From assembly GCF_001657485.1 (NCBI RefSeq), contig NZ_LXFU01000030.1, forward strand, positions 62,001 through 126,000: DNA of 64,000 nt, read 5' to 3'. The notes beneath the pieces were generated by a model. That model saw only the letters and a list, made by a program, of their open reading frames with translations, ran no database searches and had not been told where the DNA came from. Positions 1 to 8,338 of the stretch are shown one piece after another. This DNA comes from Rhizobium sp. WYCCWR10014. Lineage in GTDB: Bacteria > Pseudomonadota > Alphaproteobacteria > Rhizobiales > Rhizobiaceae. A program made the position numbers and the translations under genes. Position 1 is the stretch's first letter, and each line of letters starts with the position of its first letter.

Positions 1-418
1 CTGATAGTAATTCACCGGTTCATGGCACGATCATGCTCAGAAAGTTTCCGCGTCTTACGAATTGTTTCCAAACCAACTGCATCGGCTACGCCGCTCTTTG
101 TGCAATGCGCAGCATTTCTGCGGGAGTGGCTGGTCAGTATGGCCGGCAGCCGACCAAGCGGCTGAAGCCGCTGATCTGAGAGATGTGGCCTCGCAGGCAG
201 TCGGTCCAGCCGAGCCGGACACATGAGCACATGTGTCCAGAACTAGGGATCAGGCTAGAAGGACCATAAGGGATCGCCGGAGAGAATTGTTGGAATGTCG
301 AACGATCACGTCTCTTGATGTTACAAATGCCGGAGGCCTGATCGTCGGGGCCTCGAGGCAGCAAGGATCGCCGAAGCGATTTCTGTGCCCGATCACCGCC
401 TTGTCCCGCTCATTGGTC
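1..418. other. no supported gene
   Basis: I see no convincing gene here. Short open frames exist on both strands, but none has a good ribosome-binding site or a recognisable domain, and their translations are rich in Arg, Pro and Ser as expected for out-of-frame high-GC DNA. Confidence 0.5.
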
Positions 419-1303
419 CTACCTGGCTGGCATGTTCATTAGCTCCGACAACCGATTGGCATTCTTGATCGAATGTCCGTCGCGATCGTTGTTGAAGTAG
501 ACCCATACCGTCTTCGCTCGGCTTTGCCTAATGCGCTCGACCCACTCGAGCAATTCCGCGTCGCTGTAATCGTGGCGATACCATTGCTTGGTTCCGTGAA
601 ACCGAACATAGATGTCATCAGCGGTCCGCACCAGCTCATCCGGTAACCGGGGCCCGCTGCAAGAGCAGAAAATCGCCCCGGCGGCTTTGAAAGCCTCGAA
701 AACCTCCTCATTCCACCAACTCTTGTGGCGAAACTCGACAACGTTCCTGCGGCGGCAATCGAGCTGCGATAAAATAGATTGCAGCATTTGCGGAGTGTAG
801 CGAACGCTCGGCGGCAGCTGGAAGAGAAAGCAGCCCATCTGCGGGCCAAGAAGGTCGGCGATATAGCCGAAATCCTGGATCAGACTTTCCGCGTGCTCGA
901 ACCGCTTGATATGGGTGATCAGCTCGCAGACCTTTATGGTGTAGACGAAACCCGGCGCGGCCTGGCGGATCCAGGCCTTCACGGCTCCGATTGTCGGCCA
1001 CGAATAGAACGGGGCGTTTAGCTCGACCGTCTTGAAGCTGCTCTGATAGATCGAGAAATATTGACTCGACGGAACATCCGCAGGATAGAACTTTCCCTTC
1101 CAATGCCAATAGTACCACCCCGAACATCCGATGTGGATGCGACCAGCCAGTCGATCCTCGGTCGATTTGATGGCCTGCGGATCGGCTAGCCGTACCTGAC
1201 GCATTTTGGCGGCCCGATCGACATTGGCGTCGCGCTGCCTCTGCCGGCGCTCAGCGCGGCGCGCTCGCCGGGCCGCCTTATCTTCAGCCGTGCGGTCCAC
1301 CAA
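419..1303 (-). CDS. DUF72 (YecE-like) protein
   Basis: This 294-residue protein matches DUF72, a TIM-barrel-like family of unknown biochemical role. After a basic, probably disordered N-terminus (about 1-50, rich in Arg and Lys) the core begins with IGCSGWYYWHWKGKFYP, the family's usual first strand. It is followed by the EL-N--FY region (VELNAPFYSWP), the FQLPPS segment and the -EFRHKSWW segment, and ends with a YVYFNND-type strand (here VWVYFNNDRDGHSIKNA). Length is normal for the family plus the basic extension. The first Met of the frame was taken as start, without a strong ribosome-binding site, so a shorter N-terminus is possible. It is monocistronic as far as can be seen. Family assignment is confident; function is unknown. 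Confidence 0.88.
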   Translation of the reverse strand: MVDRTAEDKAARRARRAERRQRQRDANVDRAAKMRQVRLADPQAIKSTEDRLAGRIHIGCSGWYYWHWKGKFYPADVPSSQYFSIYQSSFKTVELNAPFYSWPTIGAVKAWIRQAAPGFVYTIKVCELITHIKRFEHAESLIQDFGYIADLLGPQMGCFLFQLPPSVRYTPQMLQSILSQLDCRRRNVVEFRHKSWWNEEVFEAFKAAGAIFCSCSGPRLPDELVRTADDIYVRFHGTKQWYRHDYSDAELLEWVERIRQSRAKTVWVYFNNDRDGHSIKNANRLSELMNMPAR

Positions 1304-1361
1304 TCGATCCTCCCCGTCCCGGCCTCGACTTAACCTGCAACGTCAGCATACGGTGCCCGGT

Positions 1362-1490
1362 TTAGCGTTTGACGATCAGCATCTTGACATCGCCAGGATG
1401 AGTCCCGATGCGCGGACGCAATCCTGCAAAGCCGATCAAAGACTGATCTTCGACCGAGACGGCGTAGGTCTGGAACCCCTCGGGCTTCAT
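1362..1490 (-). CDS. putative 42-aa small protein
   Basis: A 42-codon frame starting MKPEGFQTYAVSVED and ending in VKMLIVKR. An AGGGG stretch lies a few bases upstream of the ATG, and the composition (mixed hydrophobic and charged, few Arg/Ser runs) is more protein-like than the surrounding frames. No domain is recognised. It sits between the DUF72 gene and another small gene on the same strand. It could be a genuine small protein or the remnant of a longer one. Confidence 0.4.
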   Translation of the reverse strand: MKPEGFQTYAVSVEDQSLIGFAGLRPRIGTHPGDVKMLIVKR

Positions 1491-1623
1491 GCGCCCCTAT
1501 CTTGAGACCAAGCGTCAGTGAACAGTCCTGAGTCCGACGCCTCTCAGCAGCCGATACCTTCGGAGTTTCCTGCGTCGACGGCTTCGAAATCAGCCGGCCA
1601 CAACGTCGATTGTCATCATCCGA

Positions 1624-1830
1624 CTATACGAGCGCGCCGAGCGCCAGGAACGACTGCAGCTGTTGTTCCGACTGCTCGCCCTCAGCAATCACCCGAAACG
1701 CTTTGCCATCAGCTTTGAATTGCCGCGCAGTCTTTAGCGCATCGGGGTAAAGGAGCATCGGCTCATTACAGGTGTCGCTACCCTCCGGGTCGAGCGAGCT
1801 GATGGCGATGACTTGGAATGTCGCAGCCAT
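1624..1830 (-). CDS. small hypothetical protein (68 aa)
   Basis: A 68-residue acidic protein, MAATFQVIAISSLDPEGSD at the N-terminus, with no signal peptide or membrane segment. The start is supported by a purine-rich AAGGAAAAG ribosome-binding site ending about 5 bases before the ATG. I do not recognise the family. Neighbouring genes on the same strand are also small proteins of unknown role, the next upstream one carrying an EcfG-type promoter, so a stress-related role is possible but only by context. Confidence 0.6.
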   Translation of the reverse strand: MAATFQVIAISSLDPEGSDTCNEPMLLYPDALKTARQFKADGKAFRVIAEGEQSEQQLQSFLALGALV

Positions 1831-1867
1831 AAAATCTTTTCCTTTTTCACGCCGGGATTACAGGCCG

Positions 1868-2092
1868 CTAGCCTTCGTTCCCGTCTGATAGGAAACCCTT
1901 TGGAACCGCTTCGCGTGCGTCTTGAAGCGCCGTGATCCGATCAAGCCACTTGCTTTTGAGGACATCGTTGATCGCAAAAGCGACGTCCTTGGCGCTCCAA
2001 TCCGCATCTTCCATTTCCCGAATGAGTGCGGTCAGTTTCTGATCGACAATGTCGCGAAGCTCATCATCATGGTTGGCACGCTCATTTGGCAT
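1868..2092 (-). CDS. small hypothetical protein (74 aa), stress promoter
   Basis: A 74-residue, highly charged, probably helical protein starting MPNERANHDDELRDIVDQKL. An upstream in-frame codon would add 32 residues of low-quality sequence, and the EcfG-type promoter at 2122-2146 would then lie inside the gene, so the ATG at 2092 was chosen; a GAAGGG site lies about 9 bases upstream. No known domain is recognised. The promoter pattern GGAAC-N17-GTT, with its -10 about 30 bases before the ATG, points to control by the general stress sigma factor. Confidence 0.62.
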   Translation of the reverse strand: MPNERANHDDELRDIVDQKLTALIREMEDADWSAKDVAFAINDVLKSKWLDRITALQDAREAVPKGFLSDGNEG

Positions 2093-2441
2093 TTCACACA
2101 GCCCTTCAAACTGATCTGAGCAACGGTCAGGCTGCGCATATGTTCCACGGCGAGTTCGAAATCCCTGGAACGGGGCCAAGACAAGCATGGGTGATCCCGG
2201 CCGGCGGATTCTAAGTGTGGACCCTGAACCAGAACGACGAAATATTCATGCCGGGCGCCGATCCACGACATGGCGGATGCGACGAGACGGTCGCGCAGGC
2301 GCTGCTGGTCTGACCGGGCAGATCAGGAGGTCGGTGCGAGACCATCCGGAAATTTTCCTAAAGATTTCGATAGCGATGTCGGGACCCATGGGCCATCCAC
2401 GTCCTAGAAGGAAATCGGAACGAAAACGGAGGATGGAGAGC
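2093..2441. other. gene-free gap with one promoter
   Basis: About 350 bases lie between a leftward small gene and the rightward VOC gene. The only supported elements are the EcfG-type promoter (2122-2146, leftward) and the VOC ribosome-binding site GGAGG at 2428-2432. Open frames crossing this stretch look non-coding. Confidence 0.5.
2122..2146 (-). promoter_or_regulatory. EcfG-type promoter
   Basis: Read leftward, GGAAC is followed by 17 bases and GTT, preceded by C so that the -10 is CGTT. This matches the alphaproteobacterial general stress (EcfG) consensus GGAAC-N16/17-cGTT. The -10 lies about 30 bases before the start of the 74-aa gene at 2092. Confidence 0.65.
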
Positions 2442-2879
2442 ATGGCGCTGAAGGGGATGGACAATATCGGGATCGTCGTCGAAGACCTCGGAGTGGTGAT
2501 AGACTTCTTTCAGGAGTTGGGCCTCGAACTCGAGGGCCGCGCGACGATCGAGGGCGAATGGGCCGGTCGTGTCACTGGCCTGGGCGACCAGCACGTGGAG
2601 ATCGCCATGATGCGCACGCCGGACGGACATAGCCGGCTGGAGCTTTCGCGCTTCCTCAGACCGGAAGTCGTCGCTGATCATCGGAACGCTCCGGTGAACT
2701 CCCTTGGTTACCTGCGAGCCATGTTCACGGTTGACGACGTCGAAGAAACCGTTGGGAGACTGCGCTCGCGCGGCGGCGCACTTGTCGGCGATGTCGTCCG
2801 ATATGAGGACGCCTACAAGCTCTGCTACATCCGTGGACCCGAAGGTCTTCTCATCGGCCTTGCCCAGGAACTCGAGTGA
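2442..2879 (+). CDS. VOC family (glyoxalase-like) protein
   Basis: A 145-residue protein of the vicinal oxygen chelate superfamily, built as two beta-alpha-beta-beta-beta modules. Module one starts GMDNIGIVVEDLGVVIDFFQELG and includes HVEIAMMRTPDG with ELSRFL after it; module two includes RAMFTVDDVEETVGRLRSRG and ends with CYIRGPEGLLIGLAQEL, which carries the expected terminal metal-ligand Glu region. Such proteins include glyoxalases, ring-cleavage dioxygenases and fosfomycin-type resistance enzymes; the substrate cannot be told from sequence. The start at 2442 has a GGAGG site 9 bases upstream; an ATG at 2433 touches that site and is unlikely. The gene appears monocistronic. Confidence 0.85.
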   Translation: MALKGMDNIGIVVEDLGVVIDFFQELGLELEGRATIEGEWAGRVTGLGDQHVEIAMMRTPDGHSRLELSRFLRPEVVADHRNAPVNSLGYLRAMFTVDDVEETVGRLRSRGGALVGDVVRYEDAYKLCYIRGPEGLLIGLAQELE

Positions 2880-3192
2880 AAAGCGAAGAGATGTCGGTCC
2901 CGCCTGGCTCATTCTGCGAATATCGTGCTCGTTGACTGGGAGCGCTGGTGGTTGGTCAGGACGTGGACGCCGTTGCTTCCGCTCGAAGTCGAATAGCGAG
3001 TCCGTGTTCTTCATGAGGCATCGTCGCATCGACGTTTGAATGCCAAGCGCCAACTAACAAGGATGGAAGTTCTTCAGTTGCCAGGAGTCGTCACCGATCC
3101 CGTTTGGAAATCGAGCTTGAGAGAGGTCCGCTGGTCTGTGATCTTGCATTGACGGGATTGAAAAATGCCGGCCTGACCAAAGAATATTCCTG
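2880..3192. other. no supported gene
   Basis: The stretch lies between the 3' ends of the convergent VOC and esterase genes. Frames crossing it on either strand are continuations of antisense frames and lack ribosome-binding sites in sensible places. I see no strong terminator hairpin. Confidence 0.4.
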
Positions 3193-4224
3193 CTATGCCA
3201 CAGGCCTCTTCAAGCCCCATAGTCGCAACAATTCACCCGGGGCAGAAATATCCGCCCTGATGACGAAAGGGTCACCGGAGCGTCTCGACTTAATTGCGTC
3301 CCGCATCTTGATTGGAAGCCCGTGCCCCATGTTTCTGACGGAATAGAGGGCCACCTTCTGGCAGCCGTCTGCCGCCCGCCACGACTGCAGTCTACCCCAC
3401 GGTTTTTCCTCCGCACGGCCGCTGCTATCGTCGATGCCTTGGACTTTGAGCCACTGTGCTACACACCCGAGCGCGTTGACCGGGTTCACGGTCTTATCAC
3501 TCATGCCCTGCCAGATCGTTATCGCGGGCCATGCCTTGACCTCGGGGGAGATCTCCGTGACGGGTCGCCCCCACCCGCCCGACGGTGTCGGCGCACCCGA
3601 CTTCATGGCTCGTAACGCGGACATCGCATCTCGCGCCGATCCGACTGGCATGCCGGCGATGATCGCGACGCCTGCAAATAGCGAGGGATAGTTGGCAACG
3701 AGTGCGGCCGTCATCGCCCCGCCCGCAGACAGTCCTGCGACAAAGATCTTCGAGCGATCGATGCGATGCCGTTCGCAAGCATGTTCGATCATCTGCTTGA
3801 TGGAGAGCAGCTCTCCGCGATCCCTGGCGACGGCGCTTGGACGGAACCAGTTGAAGCATCGTTGGGAGTTGTTGGTGCTTCTCTGCTCAGGATAAACGAG
3901 AACGAAGCCGCGTTCTTTTGCGAGTATGGAGAAGCCCGCGGCACTATCCAGACTTTCTGGCGTTTGCCGGCAGCCATGAAGCACGACAACAAGTGCCGGG
4001 CTTTTCGGCAGCCGCGCTCTCGGCACAAAGGTTTTCATGATTAGGCGGCCGGGATTGCTTCCAAACGCGTCCGTCTCGACCAGAACAGGTTTGGCGACAC
4101 GAGGGATCGGCGTTGCGCGTTTCGCCTTGTTTTGCGGAGACTTGAGGGCCTTCGCGATCAGCTTGCTGAATTTCTTCTGGGATTTGAGGACCCGGGCTAG
4201 AGTTTTGCTGAAACCGAGCTTCAT
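3193..4224 (-). CDS. PHB-depolymerase-family esterase
   Basis: A 343-residue alpha/beta hydrolase of the esterase_phb family (feruloyl esterase/PHB depolymerase type). Key features are the oxyanion region VVLHGCRQTPESLD (around residue 83), the nucleophile elbow GLSAGG with Ser166, a likely acid Asp243 in QGMSDKTVNP and catalytic His301 in NMGHGLP. The first 60 residues are Lys-rich and lack a clear signal peptide, so the enzyme may be cytoplasmic, as for intracellular polyester or aryl-ester hydrolases. The start codon overlaps the stop of a 65-codon upstream ORF as ATGA, suggesting translational coupling; there is no clear separate ribosome-binding site. It is probably the last gene of the stress-type operon that begins with the zinc alcohol dehydrogenase. 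Confidence 0.85.
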   Translation of the reverse strand: MKLGFSKTLARVLKSQKKFSKLIAKALKSPQNKAKRATPIPRVAKPVLVETDAFGSNPGRLIMKTFVPRARLPKSPALVVVLHGCRQTPESLDSAAGFSILAKERGFVLVYPEQRSTNNSQRCFNWFRPSAVARDRGELLSIKQMIEHACERHRIDRSKIFVAGLSAGGAMTAALVANYPSLFAGVAIIAGMPVGSARDAMSALRAMKSGAPTPSGGWGRPVTEISPEVKAWPAITIWQGMSDKTVNPVNALGCVAQWLKVQGIDDSSGRAEEKPWGRLQSWRAADGCQKVALYSVRNMGHGLPIKMRDAIKSRRSGDPFVIRADISAPGELLRLWGLKRPVA

Positions 4225-4418
4225 CGGGTTACGGTCTCGAGCCGCGACAGCAGCATCCGCAGGCCGGGCTGCGCGGCTTCGGGAACCGTATCCTTCAACT
4301 GAAACCACTGCGTGTTTCGAAGTCCCATTTCCGGGAACGCTTTAGCAGTCCGGGAGACCGCTACGCGGCTCTCTGTATTGCCTTTCGGAAGTTCCTGGTC
4401 GTCAAGCATGGATTGCAT
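4221..4418 (-). CDS. small ORF coupled to esterase gene
   Basis: A 65-residue frame (MQSMLDDQELPKGNTESRV at the N-terminus) whose TGA overlaps the esterase ATG by three bases. A second in-frame ATG at 4409 is an alternative start. The overlap and plausible composition support a real coding region, but the ribosome-binding site is weak and no domain is recognised. It may act mainly to carry ribosomes to the esterase start. Confidence 0.5.
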   Translation of the reverse strand: MQSMLDDQELPKGNTESRVAVSRTAKAFPEMGLRNTQWFQLKDTVPEAAQPGLRMLLSRLETVTR

Positions 4419-4486
4419 CCCAAGGTTCTTGCGAAGCGGTAGGGGATCAACCAGAACACCGTCGCCAAATAGAAAAGGGAACTGAC

Positions 4487-5293
4487 TCAGCTCTTTGCCG
4501 TGCCGGGCGCAGCCATTTTCGCATGCTGGGCGGCAAGCACCGATGCTGGCGTAAGGTTGGCGACAGCCGCCTGGAACTTGTTTTTCCAGCCCGCGACCAC
4601 ATCACCCTCGCCATCCATCATCGCGTCGAACCCGACCTTGGCGACGTCAGCCGGGTCGTCCTTTCCCGATTGACCAATGTCGGTGTCCAGCATGTCGGCG
4701 CGCTCAAAGAACCGCGTATCCGTCGGTCCCGGCATCAGGCACGTGACCGTCACGCCGGTATCTTGAAGTTCGTTGCGCAAAGCGAACGAGAAGCTGTTAA
4801 GGAAAGCTTTGGTGCCATTATAGATGGCCTGATAGCTCCCCGGAATAAACCCGGCGATCGATCCGGTGATCAGGATTCTGCCGGCACCCCTGGTCCGCAT
4901 CTGGCTTCCGACCTGATGGATGAGATAAACCGTGCCCAAAACGTTCGTCTCGATAACGCGCCGAGCCTCTGCGAATTCCTGGTCGAGGAAACCCTTCCCA
5001 AGACCACGACCGGCATTCGCCAGCAGCAGATCGACGGACCGGCCGTCGGCCTCGATGCACTCTGCCAGCCGATCGACGCCCTCCAGAGTGGACAGGTCAG
5101 CAACGAGCGCGTCGACATTCGCCCCCATACGGCGAAGCACGGCGGCGGCATCCTTGATCCCCTCCTCGTCAGCAGCGATGATCAAATCGTAACCCTTGGC
5201 AGCCGCGATCTTGGCGAGTTCAAAGCCGATACCGCTCGATGCTCCTGTGACAACGGCAAGGCCGATCTTTTTTTCTGCGATTCCCATATCCAT
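4487..5293 (-). CDS. SDR family oxidoreductase
   Basis: A 268-residue classical short-chain dehydrogenase/reductase. The Rossmann glycine motif TGASSGIG is at residues 16-23, the NAG structural motif near 93, and the catalytic set is Ser145, Tyr158 and Lys162 (YNGTK). It should reduce or oxidise a carbonyl or hydroxyl with NAD(P)H; the substrate is not deducible. The gene follows the zinc alcohol dehydrogenase with a 6-base gap, and its AAGGGA ribosome-binding site overlaps the upstream TAA, so the two are co-transcribed. An internal ATG two codons downstream is an alternative start. Confidence 0.9.
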   Translation of the reverse strand: MDMGIAEKKIGLAVVTGASSGIGFELAKIAAAKGYDLIIAADEEGIKDAAAVLRRMGANVDALVADLSTLEGVDRLAECIEADGRSVDLLLANAGRGLGKGFLDQEFAEARRVIETNVLGTVYLIHQVGSQMRTRGAGRILITGSIAGFIPGSYQAIYNGTKAFLNSFSFALRNELQDTGVTVTCLMPGPTDTRFFERADMLDTDIGQSGKDDPADVAKVGFDAMMDGEGDVVAGWKNKFQAAVANLTPASVLAAQHAKMAAPGTAKS

Positions 5294-5299
5294 GTTCCC

Positions 5300-6469
5300 T
5301 TACGGTTTTAAAACGACCTTGATGCAGCCGTCCTGCTTGTCACGGAAGGTCTTGTAGAGATCAGGTCCCTCTTCGAGCGTGGCGCGATGCGTGATGACGA
5401 AGGATGGATCGATCTCCCCGTTTTGAATTCGCTCCATCAGCAGCGGCAGATAATGCTGGACAGGCGTCTGGGCCATGCGGAAGGTCAGGCCGCGATTGAT
5501 TGCCGAGCCCATCGGAATCTTGTCGAGAAAGCCGCCATACACACCAACGATGGATACGGTGCCGAAATTGCGGCAGCAGTGGATCGCCTGCCGAAGAACA
5601 TGCGGACGATCCGTGCCCATGAAGGTCGCGACCTTGATGCGGTCGATGCGCGAATCCCAGCTTGCCGAGGGCTCGGCCTCGGTCCCAACGGCGTCGATAC
5701 AGGCGTCTGCGCCGCGACCGTTGGTCAGCTCCATGATCCGGTCGTAGATGTCCTTGTCCATAAAATCGAGCGTGATCGCCCCAGACTTTTCGGCGAGCGC
5801 AAGCCGTTCCGCGATAGTGTCGATCGCGATCACGCGTTCGGCTCCAAGGATGAAGGCCGATTTGATCGCCATTTGTCCGACCGGTCCACAGCCCCAGACG
5901 GCGATGGTATCGCCAGGCTGGATATTGCAGAAATCCGCCGCCATATAGCCGGTTGGGAAGATGTCAGAAAGGAACAGAACCTGCTCGTCGGAAAGGTCAT
6001 CGGGGACCTTGATGGGTCCGACGTCGGCGAAGGGGACGCGCAGGTATTCGGCCTGACCGCCACTGTAGCCGCCGAGCAAGTGTGTGTAGCCGAACAGGCC
6101 GGCGGGGGAACTACCCCACAGTTTCTTCGCTTTTGATGGATCGGGATTGCTGCGTTCACAGCCGGAGAAGTATCCCTTTTTACAAAAGAAACATTCGCCG
6201 CAGGAGATAGTGAAGGGAACAACGACACGGTCGCCGACTTTGAGTTTCCGGTTGTCCTTTCCGACCTCGGCGACCTCACCCATGGTCTCGTGTCCCATGA
6301 TGTCACCGCTCCGCATGTCGGGCATTATGCCATTGTACAGATGCAGGTCGGAGCCGCAGATCGCGCAGGCAGTAACCTTGATTATCGCGTCGCGACCATC
6401 CTCGATCTGCGGATCAGGCACGCTTTCGCATCTGATATCGTGCTTGCCGTGCCAGGTAAGTGCCTTCAT
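5300..6469 (-). CDS. zinc-dependent alcohol dehydrogenase
   Basis: A 389-residue medium-chain dehydrogenase of the group related to formaldehyde dehydrogenase and threonine dehydrogenase. Catalytic zinc ligands are Cys38 (in ICGSDLH) and the HE pair at 60-61 ([12 protein letters not shown]). The structural zinc lobe has Cys90, Cys93, Cys96 and Cys104. The cofactor fold shows [10 protein letters not shown]. An insertion after the zinc lobe ([20 protein letters not shown]) is typical of the S-(hydroxymethyl)glutathione-dehydrogenase-like subgroup often linked to stress loci in rhizobia. The start was set at 6469 because GGGAGG lies 6 bases upstream; the frame is open 20 codons further. An EcfG-type promoter at 6525-6549 precedes it. 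It heads an operon with the SDR and probably the esterase. Confidence 0.9.
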   Translation of the reverse strand: MKALTWHGKHDIRCESVPDPQIEDGRDAIIKVTACAICGSDLHLYNGIMPDMRSGDIMGHETMGEVAEVGKDNRKLKVGDRVVVPFTISCGECFFCKKGYFSGCERSNPDPSKAKKLWGSSPAGLFGYTHLLGGYSGGQAEYLRVPFADVGPIKVPDDLSDEQVLFLSDIFPTGYMAADFCNIQPGDTIAVWGCGPVGQMAIKSAFILGAERVIAIDTIAERLALAEKSGAITLDFMDKDIYDRIMELTNGRGADACIDAVGTEAEPSASWDSRIDRIKVATFMGTDRPHVLRQAIHCCRNFGTVSIVGVYGGFLDKIPMGSAINRGLTFRMAQTPVQHYLPLLMERIQNGEIDPSFVITHRATLEEGPDLYKTFRDKQDGCIKVVLKP

Positions 6470-6524
6470 CTCATCCTCCCGATCGAGTGTTTCGACGACG
6501 CCTGAGCGCCAGTCTGCGGACGAA

Positions 6525-6549
6525 AACAATGTTATGCAGAAGTTGTTCC
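6525..6549 (-). promoter_or_regulatory. EcfG-type promoter
   Basis: Leftward GGAAC-N17-GTT, with the -10 about 55 bases before the zinc alcohol dehydrogenase start. The -10 is TGTT rather than CGTT. It likely drives the dehydrogenase-SDR-esterase operon under general stress control. Confidence 0.55.
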
Positions 6550-6679
6550 AGAAGCGGGGAATGATCGGATGGCGGCGGCGCCATCGGCAACGCCAAACAT
6601 CGAGACCAGTTTCGCGCCGGGCCAGGAATTGGCGTCAAAATGCCGAACCTGGCCTCATCGCAGGCGCGGCCTTATGCTT

Positions 6680-6988
6680 TTATAATAGCGAGACGCGCTG
6701 CCGAGCCGGATGGGTGGTCGGCTTTGGCTTCCACGGGGCCCGGACGGACGGCATGCCTGCCTCAAGGCAGGCCGCCACGAACGCCTTGCGCGCGACGATG
6801 CCGGGAATGAACCCGTTGAGGACGCTGCGACACGTCTTCACCGCGCGTTCATGGCGCTCTCCGTGACGCAGCGGCCATTCGTTCTCGAGAAAATCCAAGG
6901 CGTCGTATGCGCCTGTGAAGGTGCGCTCCAAACCGCACTGCAGCCGGATTCTCACCGGCTGGGTCCACGGAACATCGTTCAGCGGCAT
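6680..6988 (-). CDS. DUF982 domain protein
   Basis: A 102-residue protein that fits DUF982, a small family nearly restricted to Rhizobiales. Family hallmarks visible are the W-PV start (VPWTQPVRIRLQ), the central DALDFLENEWP segment, a Cys in AVKTCRSVLNG and the ARKAFVAACLEAGM helix. The role is unknown, though members are frequent on rhizobial plasmids. The ATG at 6988 has an excellent AAAGGAGG ribosome-binding site 6 bases upstream, so the longer frame is rejected. The gene stands alone between the alcohol dehydrogenase operon and the LOV kinase. Confidence 0.88.
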   Translation of the reverse strand: MPLNDVPWTQPVRIRLQCGLERTFTGAYDALDFLENEWPLRHGERHERAVKTCRSVLNGFIPGIVARKAFVAACLEAGMPSVRAPWKPKPTTHPARQRVSLL

Positions 6989-7122
6989 TTTTGCCTCCTT
7001 TCGTGCCACCAATGGTCCTGATGAAAATGATATTGTAGGGGGTCCCCAATTGTTCAAGGGACGTCAGACAAATCCCCTTGGCGATCACCGGGCCGTTTCC
7101 ACCTTGTGCCGCCAAGGTGCCT

Positions 7123-8160
7123 TTAGACGGAGGGAGAAGCGCCAGATGGAACCTCAATGTCGATAAGCAGTCCCTCATCCGACCAGGTTTTCTCGAGACG
7201 CCCTTTAAGCTGCTTTTCGACCATGGCGCCGACGATCACCGTGCCAAAACCTCGTTTGGCTGATTTAGGCGGAGCGTCGACGCCCACCTCTTGCCATCGG
7301 ATGTTAAAGCCCGCCCCGGACGGTCCAGGTTTCCAACTGATTGAAAGCCTGCCTTGCGCGGCGGCAAGCGCACCGTGATGAGCTGCATTGACAGCGAGCT
7401 CATGGAGCACGAGCGCAAGGGGCTGGACGACCGGTGCAGGCATTCTTATATCCGGCCCGCTAAAGAAGGTGCGAGTGGCCGCGAACGGCGTTACCTGTTG
7501 GCGAATGAGTTCCTCAAGAGAAATGCTCGTCCAGCTTCGTGCAGCCAGCAAGGTATGGGCACGGGCTAGCGCCTGCACGCGATGTTGAATAGCAGCGGCA
7601 TAAAGGGCGGGATCATCGGCGTTGCTCAGGCGGACGATGCTGTCGACGATCGCCATGACGTTCTTGGATCGGTGGTCGACTTCCATCAGCAGGCGGTGCT
7701 CGGAGGCCTCCAGTGCCTCGATGCGCCGGTATTCCGTCATGTCGATTTGAGATCCAAAGAAATACAGGATCCTTCCGTCATCCCCATGGATAGGACTTAG
7801 ATGCAAGCGGTTCCAGAACTGCTCGCCGCTCTTCTTATGATTGAGGATCTCGACGCTGACCTCGCGCTCGCCGGCGATAGCCGCACGGATTTCGGCGACG
7901 GCAATCGGAGACGTCGCTGGACCCTGCAGGAAACGGCAGTTGCGGCCTAGCACTTCTTGGGCCTCGTAACCTGTCAGTTCAAGGAATGCCTTATTTGCAA
8001 GAACGATCGGCAGATCGGGCTTACGGGCGTCAGTGACAACCATCGGCATCCTGGTGCGTTCAAATGCGATTGCTTCCAACTCCTTGCGATCGGCTGAAGC
8101 TGCTTTTGAAGATGCGGAAGGCAAATCCCCGTGGAGTTTTTCTCTTGAATGGCCGGTCAT
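7123..8160 (-). CDS. LOV-domain HWE histidine kinase
   Basis: A 345-residue soluble sensor kinase. Residues about 30-145 form a LOV domain: GRNCRFLQG at 72-80 holds the photoactive Cys75 that makes the flavin adduct under blue light, and the NHKKSGEQFWNRLHLSPI strand contains the expected flavin-contact residues. Residues about 150-340 are an HWE-type kinase: phospho-acceptor His163 in VDHRSKN, HELAVNAAHHGAL (N box, 253-265) and the WQE signature at 289-291. Related LOV-HWE kinases in Brucella and R. leguminosarum link light to virulence or to exopolysaccharide and nodulation, and HWE kinases often feed the PhyR-EcfG stress pathway. No transmembrane segment is present. The gene is divergent from another HWE kinase about 180 bases away. 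Confidence 0.92.
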   Translation of the reverse strand: MTGHSREKLHGDLPSASSKAASADRKELEAIAFERTRMPMVVTDARKPDLPIVLANKAFLELTGYEAQEVLGRNCRFLQGPATSPIAVAEIRAAIAGEREVSVEILNHKKSGEQFWNRLHLSPIHGDDGRILYFFGSQIDMTEYRRIEALEASEHRLLMEVDHRSKNVMAIVDSIVRLSNADDPALYAAAIQHRVQALARAHTLLAARSWTSISLEELIRQQVTPFAATRTFFSGPDIRMPAPVVQPLALVLHELAVNAAHHGALAAAQGRLSISWKPGPSGAGFNIRWQEVGVDAPPKSAKRGFGTVIVGAMVEKQLKGRLEKTWSDEGLLIDIEVPSGASPSV

Positions 8161-8338
8161 GCTTCCACGCTCACTGTAAGACGTTGGCTGATAACGTGGC
8201 TCGCGTATCTTTGTTTCCGAGAAGGTTTTGATCGCTCCTCCAGGGCTCTCGGCGGCGGATTTGCCAACGCGACGGCGTTCGGTATAAATCAGGATGGCCT
8301 TTCAGCCTTGTAGGCCGTGCAAGGATCAGACGCACCAA

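Noticed and set aside
2358-3053. 231-codon leftward frame over the VOC gene
   Set aside because: Antisense to a VOC gene with a good ribosome-binding site; no recognisable domain.
8161-8338. GGAAAC-N17-GTT upstream of the LOV kinase as an EcfG promoter
   Set aside because: The -35 has one extra A compared with GGAAC, so the match is too weak to count.
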